Shown here one piece after another: positions 6,087-9,750 of a stretch of 9,750 bases of DNA. The DNA is from an uncultured Bacteroidales bacterium. GTDB taxonomy: Bacteria > Bacteroidota > Bacteroidia > Bacteroidales > P3. The position numbers were made by a program, and so were the translations under genes. Location of the stretch: contig CAMWVZ010000029.1 of NCBI GenBank assembly GCA_947177845.1, positions 1 through 9,750 on the forward strand. Direction: 5' to 3'. A model generated the notes under the pieces. The model saw nothing but the letters and a program-made list of their open reading frames with translations. It was not told the DNA's origin and ran no database searches. Numbering within the stretch: the first letter of the stretch is position 1; every line of letters begins with the position of its first letter.

Positions 6087-8574
6087 ACGTTGCCTGTGGT
6101 TCTGTCTTCTCTTCGGAATGTTGCTGTCGCTTCCGCTTTTTCCGCAAGTGTACGGACAAGGCAAGGCTACGCTCGAAGGACGGGTGACCGACGAACACGG
6201 CAAGGGGATTGATTTCGTGGCGGTGGGGGTGGTGAATCTCGCAACGCCTATCGGCACCACCACCGATGCCAACGGCCGCTATACGCTGGAAGTTCCCGGC
6301 GGCGTGGATTTGAAAGTCTCTTTCAGCCATACGGCCTACGACGACCTCGACCAAGGCATACGGCTCAAGAGCGGCGAGAAGAAGACCCTGAACGTAGCGT
6401 TGAAGACTTCGCATATCGAAATGGAGGAAGTGAAGGTGGAGGGAGCGCGCAAGCGCGGCGGAGCCTATGTGAGCGTTACGCCCGTGGCCAGTCAGACCCT
6501 GCCCGGCATCATGGGAGGCGTGGAAGGGGTGTTGCTGTCTTTGCCGGGGGTGAACAGCAACAACGAACTCTCCTCGCAATATTCGGTGCGCGGAGGCAAT
6601 TTCGACGAAAATCTGGTGTATGTGAACGGCATAGAGGTCTACCGTCCTTTCCTTACACGCTCGGGCGAACAGGAGGGCCTGAGTTTCGTCAATCCCGACT
6701 TGGTGCAGAACCTCACGTTCTCGGCGGGAGGATTCGATGCCAAATACGGCGACAAAATGGCGTCGGTATTGGATATACGCTACAAGCAACCGCAGAAGTT
6801 CGCAGGCTCGGCGGGCATCAACTTCATGGGAGGCCACCTGCATCTGGAGGGGGCTTCGAAAGACGGACGATTCACCTATCTGCTGGGCTTGCGTCAACGC
6901 AACTCGCAACTGGTGCTTAAGAAACTCGACAAAACGGGGCAATACAAACCCTCGTTCACCGACTTTCAAGGTCTGTTCTCCTATGCGATCGACAACAAGA
7001 ACAAACTCGAATTCTTAGGCAACATCACCCACAACCGCTATAAGTTCACGCCCCGGAGCCAACAGACCAAATTCGGCACTTCCGGCGAAACCAAGGCGTT
7101 TTGGGTGAATTTCGACGGGTTTGAATTAGACCGCTTCACCACCTATTTCGGGGCTTTCAGCTGGACGCATCAGGCCACCTCGAAACAACAGCACCGCCTG
7201 ACGGCGAGTTTCTTCAATACCGTGGAGCGCGAAAATTTCGATATAGAGGGCTATTATCGGTTGGGGGAGATTTCAGACGACGGTCAGGGCAATCCCGTGG
7301 AGGGTGAAACCTTGGGCAGCGGCCACTATCTCGACCATGCGCGCAACTACCTCAACGGCCTCGTGACGGCCTTGGACTATCAAGGTTCCCGGCAAGGGAA
7401 CGCGGTGTTCTGGCAATGGGGCGCCAAATATCAATACGAAGACATCATCGACCACCTCGACGAATGGCATCTGGAGGATTCGGCGGACTATAATCTGCCG
7501 ATGAACGGGAGCGGCGGGCACGAGGGCCCTGTGCCCGCCGCTCCCGCCCTGCAGGAAGTCTATCAAGCCGCGCATCACACTATCTCCCACCGTCTTTCGG
7601 CATTTGCGCAGGCTCGTTTCGACTTCAACTCGCAAAATACCTATGTGTTGGATGTAGGCCTGCGGGCCTCATACTGGACTTTGAACCACGAAGTTACCAT
7701 AAGTCCGCGCATCAACCTCAACATCCGTCCCGCATGGCGGCGCGAGGTGAATTTCCGTCTTGCCGTGGGACACTACGCGCAGCCTCCTTTCTATAAGGAA
7801 CTGCGGGACATACGCGGCAGGCTGCACACCGATGTCAAGGCGCAGAAAGCCATACACGCCTTGTTCTCGTCCGACATCTATTTCCGCATTTCGGACCGTC
7901 CCTTCAAACTCACCGCCGAAGCCTACTACAAATATCTCTACGACCTCAACCCCTACGAAGTGGACAACGTGCGGGTCCGCTATATGGCCAACAACAGTTC
8001 CCATGGCTATGCCACGGGCGTGGATCTGCGCTTCGACGGAGAATTCGTGGAGGGCGTGAACTCGTGGATAAGCCTTTCTTTCCTGAACACGCGGGAGAAC
8101 ATTTCCTACTACACGTCCGAAGGCCTCAAGACGGAAACGGGCTGGATACCTCGCCCCACCGACCAACTGTTCTCCCTGAACCTCTACATACAAGACTACT
8201 TGGACTTTCTCTTCAAGAAAAAGAATTTCAAAATCTATCTGAACGCGGTCTATGCCACAGGCTTGCCTTCGGGCGACACCAAGCGGCTCGAAGACCCCGC
8301 ATTGTTCAAGGGCCGTAAGACCCGCCTGCCCGACTACAAGCGGGTGGACGTAGGCTTGGCGTTCCTGCTCAAGGGCGAGGCACGGAAATTCGGTCCGAAA
8401 AATCCCTTCACCTATATCAAGGATATTTGGCTCACGCTCGAATTATTCAATATGTTCCAGATGCGCAACACCATTTCCTATACATGGATACCCACCGTCG
8501 ACGGCCGGCAGTACGCCGTGCCCAATACGCTCACGCCCTTGCAGGTGAACCTGAAGTTAGACGTGACGTTCTAG
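6079..8574 (+). CDS. TonB-dependent receptor with N-terminal CarboxypepD_reg-like domain
   Basis: Outer-membrane beta-barrel transporter powered by TonB; cargo unknown. The ATG at 6079 gives 831 residues and a clear signal peptide (MNKRCLWFCLLFGMLLSLPL, cleavage near 26). An open frame continues upstream to 5956, but that stretch lies inside the previous gene and lacks a signal. Residues about 29-110 are a CarboxypepD_reg-like domain (LEGRVTDEHGKGIDFVAVGV ... TDANGRYTLEVPGG). MEEVKVEG (115-122) sits where a TonB box is expected. The plug covers about 130-235, with QYSVRGGNFDENLVYVNGIE (167-186) and FSAGGFDAKYGDKMASVLDI (214-233). The rest is barrel, ending in LKLDVTF with the terminal phenylalanine used for barrel assembly. 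It overlaps the preceding gene by 8 bases. No SusD-like gene follows, unlike glycan-uptake pairs. A perfect inverted repeat lies within it at 7506-7546. Confidence 0.94.
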   Translation: MNKRCLWFCLLFGMLLSLPLFPQVYGQGKATLEGRVTDEHGKGIDFVAVGVVNLATPIGTTTDANGRYTLEVPGGVDLKVSFSHTAYDDLDQGIRLKSGEKKTLNVALKTSHIEMEEVKVEGARKRGGAYVSVTPVASQTLPGIMGGVEGVLLSLPGVNSNNELSSQYSVRGGNFDENLVYVNGIEVYRPFLTRSGEQEGLSFVNPDLVQNLTFSAGGFDAKYGDKMASVLDIRYKQPQKFAGSAGINFMGGHLHLEGASKDGRFTYLLGLRQRNSQLVLKKLDKTGQYKPSFTDFQGLFSYAIDNKNKLEFLGNITHNRYKFTPRSQQTKFGTSGETKAFWVNFDGFELDRFTTYFGAFSWTHQATSKQQHRLTASFFNTVERENFDIEGYYRLGEISDDGQGNPVEGETLGSGHYLDHARNYLNGLVTALDYQGSRQGNAVFWQWGAKYQYEDIIDHLDEWHLEDSADYNLPMNGSGGHEGPVPAAPALQEVYQAAHHTISHRLSAFAQARFDFNSQNTYVLDVGLRASYWTLNHEVTISPRINLNIRPAWRREVNFRLAVGHYAQPPFYKELRDIRGRLHTDVKAQKAIHALFSSDIYFRISDRPFKLTAEAYYKYLYDLNPYEVDNVRVRYMANNSSHGYATGVDLRFDGEFVEGVNSWISLSFLNTRENISYYTSEGLKTETGWIPRPTDQLFSLNLYIQDYLDFLFKKKNFKIYLNAVYATGLPSGDTKRLEDPALFKGRKTRLPDYKRVDVGLAFLLKGEARKFGPKNPFTYIKDIWLTLELFNMFQMRNTISYTWIPTVDGRQYAVPNTLTPLQVNLKLDVTF
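7506..7546. repeat. Perfect 16-bp inverted repeat within the receptor gene
   Basis: The left arm CGGGAGCGGCGGGCAC (7506-7521) is the exact reverse complement of the right arm GTGCCCGCCGCTCCCG (7531-7546). The 9-base spacer contains the self-complementary octamer AGGGCCCT. The arms are almost all G and C and would form a very stable hairpin in DNA or mRNA. It encodes N476 to A490 of the receptor (GSGGHEGPVPAAP), a Gly/Pro/Ala-rich stretch likely to be a surface loop between barrel strands. No T-run follows, so it is not a normal terminator. Confidence 0.9.
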
Positions 8575-8631
8575 AAATGTTTAAATTCGCGTCTGCAAGA
8601 TTTTATACGCCAACAACAAAACTTTATAATT

Positions 8632-9633
8632 ATGGCTTTTAACTTACGCAACCGGAGTTTTCTGAAACTCCTCGACTTCACCCCCGAAGAAATCAAGTAC
8701 ATGCTCAAACTGGCCGCCGACCTCAAGGCCGCCAAATATGCGGGCACCGAACAACCCCGTCTTAAGGGCAAGAACATCGTGCTCCTGTTCGAAAAAGACT
8801 CCACCCGCACCCGCTGCTCTTTTGAAACCGCCGCCCACGACCAAGGCGCGCACGTCACCTACCTCGGACCTTCCGGTTCGCAGATGGGCAAGAAGGAATC
8901 GATGAAAGACACCGCCCGTGTGCTGGGTCGCATCTACGACGGTATCGAATACCGCGGTTTCGCGCAGACCACCGTGGAAACTTTGGCCGAATACGCCGGC
9001 GTTCCCGTTTGGAACGGTCTTACCAACGAATTCCACCCCACTCAGATTTTGGCCGACTTCCTCACCATGCAGGAACACTGCGACAAACCGCTTCATCAGA
9101 TGAGTTTCGCCTACCTCGGCGATGCCCGCTACAACATGGGCAACTCCTTGATGGTGGGTGCCGCCAAGATGGGTATGGATTTCCGCGCCGTGGCTCCCAA
9201 AGCCTACTGGCCCGACAAGAAACTCGTGGCCGAATGCCAGAAAATCGCCAAGGAAACGGGCGCCAAGATTACCTTGACCGAAAGCGTGGCCGACGGCGTG
9301 AAGGGCGTTGACTTCCTCTACACCGACGTATGGGTTTCGATGGGCGAACCTATGGAAGCTTGGGGCAAGCGTATCAAAGACCTCAAGGGCTATCAGATCA
9401 ATATGAACGTAATCAAGGCCACCAAGAACCCCAACGTGAAGTTCCTGCACTGTCTGCCGGCTTTCCACAACCTCGAAACCACGGTGGGCAAGGAAGTTTA
9501 CGACAAGTTCAAGATGAACGGCTTGGAAGTGACCGAAGACGTTTTCGAATCGAAATACAGCATTGTTTTCGACGAAGCCGAAAACCGTCTGCACACGATC
9601 AAGGCCGTTATGGTTGCCACCTTAGGAGACTAA
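8632..9633 (+). CDS. argF: Ornithine carbamoyltransferase
   Basis: Cytoplasmic enzyme joining carbamoyl phosphate and L-ornithine to give citrulline, or the reverse in arginine breakdown. The 333-residue length and the overall sequence closely resemble E. coli-type OTC. Visible motifs are STRTR (57-61, carbamoyl phosphate), HPTQ (135-138), DVWVSMG (232-238, the ornithine-binding DxxxSMG loop) and HCLP (273-276, catalytic cysteine 274). These set it apart from aspartate carbamoyltransferase. Bacteroides fragilis instead uses a succinylornithine-specific relative, so this gene need not be biosynthetic; an arginine-catabolic role (arcB) is the alternative, and no arginine gene is adjacent to decide. 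The ATG at 8632 follows an A-rich leader. The 57-base gap upstream has no TAnnTTTG box or terminator that I can recognise. A terminator follows at 9659. Confidence 0.93.
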   Translation: MAFNLRNRSFLKLLDFTPEEIKYMLKLAADLKAAKYAGTEQPRLKGKNIVLLFEKDSTRTRCSFETAAHDQGAHVTYLGPSGSQMGKKESMKDTARVLGRIYDGIEYRGFAQTTVETLAEYAGVPVWNGLTNEFHPTQILADFLTMQEHCDKPLHQMSFAYLGDARYNMGNSLMVGAAKMGMDFRAVAPKAYWPDKKLVAECQKIAKETGAKITLTESVADGVKGVDFLYTDVWVSMGEPMEAWGKRIKDLKGYQINMNVIKATKNPNVKFLHCLPAFHNLETTVGKEVYDKFKMNGLEVTEDVFESKYSIVFDEAENRLHTIKAVMVATLGD

Positions 9634-9658
9634 TCTTGGATTTTGTGGAAGTATAATG

Positions 9659-9696
9659 GAAGGCGTGACTGTTTCACAGTTGCGCCTTCTTCTTTT
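9659..9696 (+). terminator. Rho-independent terminator after the transcarbamylase gene
   Basis: GAAGGCGTGACTG (9659-9671) pairs with CAGTTGCGCCTTC (9677-9689) over 13 bp with two G-U pairs and a TTTCA loop, followed by TTCTTTT (9690-9696). The T-run serves the rightward transcript. In the leftward direction the bases after the stem are not T-rich, so termination of the convergent gene here would be weaker. Confidence 0.88.
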
Positions 9697-9750
9697 CAAT
9701 AGAGTTTGCGACTGTAATCCCGCGCTCCGAAAATGGCGCTCCCCACTCGC
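9696..9750 (-). CDS. yggS: YggS/PROSC-family PLP-binding protein, C-terminal end only
   Basis: The last 17 codons of a minus-strand gene enter from the right edge and read RVGSAIFGARDYSRKLY before a TGA at 9698-9696. This closely matches the C-terminus of the YggS/PROSC family (E. coli YggS ends in a VRIGTAIFGARDY-type tail), small proteins that bind pyridoxal 5'-phosphate and keep its level and that of amino acids in balance. The matched segment belongs to the strand and helix that close the TIM barrel near the cofactor phosphate. It converges on the transcarbamylase gene, and its stop codon begins inside the T-run of the terminator. Only the tail is visible, so the family call rests on that short but distinctive match. 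Confidence 0.8.
   Translation of the reverse strand, partial: RVGSAIFGARDYSRKLY

Larger units (their letters stand above)
556..8574 (+). other. Probable six-gene operon alaS-M23-merR-lgt-CarbReg-TBDR
   Basis: The six rightward genes are joined by gaps of 4 and 6 bases and overlaps of 7, 4 and 8 bases. Neither the gaps nor the overlaps leave room for a terminator. The candidate promoter lies at 504-534. A 57-base gap after the last gene holds no clear hairpin with a T-run, so read-through into the transcarbamylase gene is possible; the first convincing terminator is at 9659-9696. Co-transcription is inferred from spacing alone. Confidence 0.65.

Noticed and set aside
5073..6272. 399-codon minus-strand open frame across lgt, the secreted protein and the receptor start
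   Set aside because: It spans three real gene junctions and has no recognisable domain; it is an antisense shadow.
7385..7401. Small inverted repeat GTTCCC-GGCAA-GGGAAC in the receptor gene
   Set aside because: Six-base arms are expected by chance in several kilobases of sequence; there is no link to the large repeat at 7506.
8575..8631. Own promoter or attenuator before the transcarbamylase gene
   Set aside because: No TTTG/TAnnTTTG pair and no hairpin with a T-run are visible; only an A-rich leader can be stated.

Overview
This window looks like chromosomal DNA from a member of the Bacteroidetes, most likely order Bacteroidales. Three things point there: a SusC-like TonB-dependent receptor with an N-terminal carboxypeptidase-regulatory-like domain, candidate promoters of the Bacteroidetes type (TTTG ... 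TAnnTTTG) with A-rich rather than Shine-Dalgarno leaders, and clear Bacteroidetes-type AlaS, M23 and MerR proteins. Genus cannot be fixed from the sequence. No tRNA, rRNA, CRISPR array, insertion sequence or prophage gene was seen.

Left edge (1-555): the 5' part of a minus-strand gene for a secreted protein of unknown function runs off the edge. It is separated by a 125-base divergent promoter region from a rightward transcription unit.

Centre (556-8574): six rightward genes are packed with gaps of 4-6 bases or overlaps of 4-8 bases. In order they are alaS (alanyl-tRNA synthetase), a membrane-anchored M23 metallopeptidase, a one-domain MerR-family regulator, lgt (prolipoprotein diacylglyceryl transferase), a secreted protein with a carboxypeptidase-regulatory-like domain, and a TonB-dependent receptor. 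Apart from alaS and the regulator, all act in the cell envelope: cell-wall cleavage, lipoprotein maturation and outer-membrane uptake. The packing suggests one operon, with translational coupling at the last three junctions. The last two genes overlap by 8 bases and are probably functional partners. No SusD-like gene accompanies the receptor, so this is not a classical polysaccharide utilisation locus.

Right edge (8575-9750): after a 57-base gap comes a transcarbamylase gene of the ornithine type (argF/OTC-like), then a strong rho-independent terminator. A convergent minus-strand gene follows, of which only the last 17 codons are present; its tail matches the YggS/PROSC family of PLP-binding proteins.

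Most of the content is housekeeping. Two local oddities deserve a check: a perfect 16-bp inverted repeat inside the receptor gene, and a run of eight G in the signal-peptide codons of the gene before it. I see no convincing evidence for a wholly new system.
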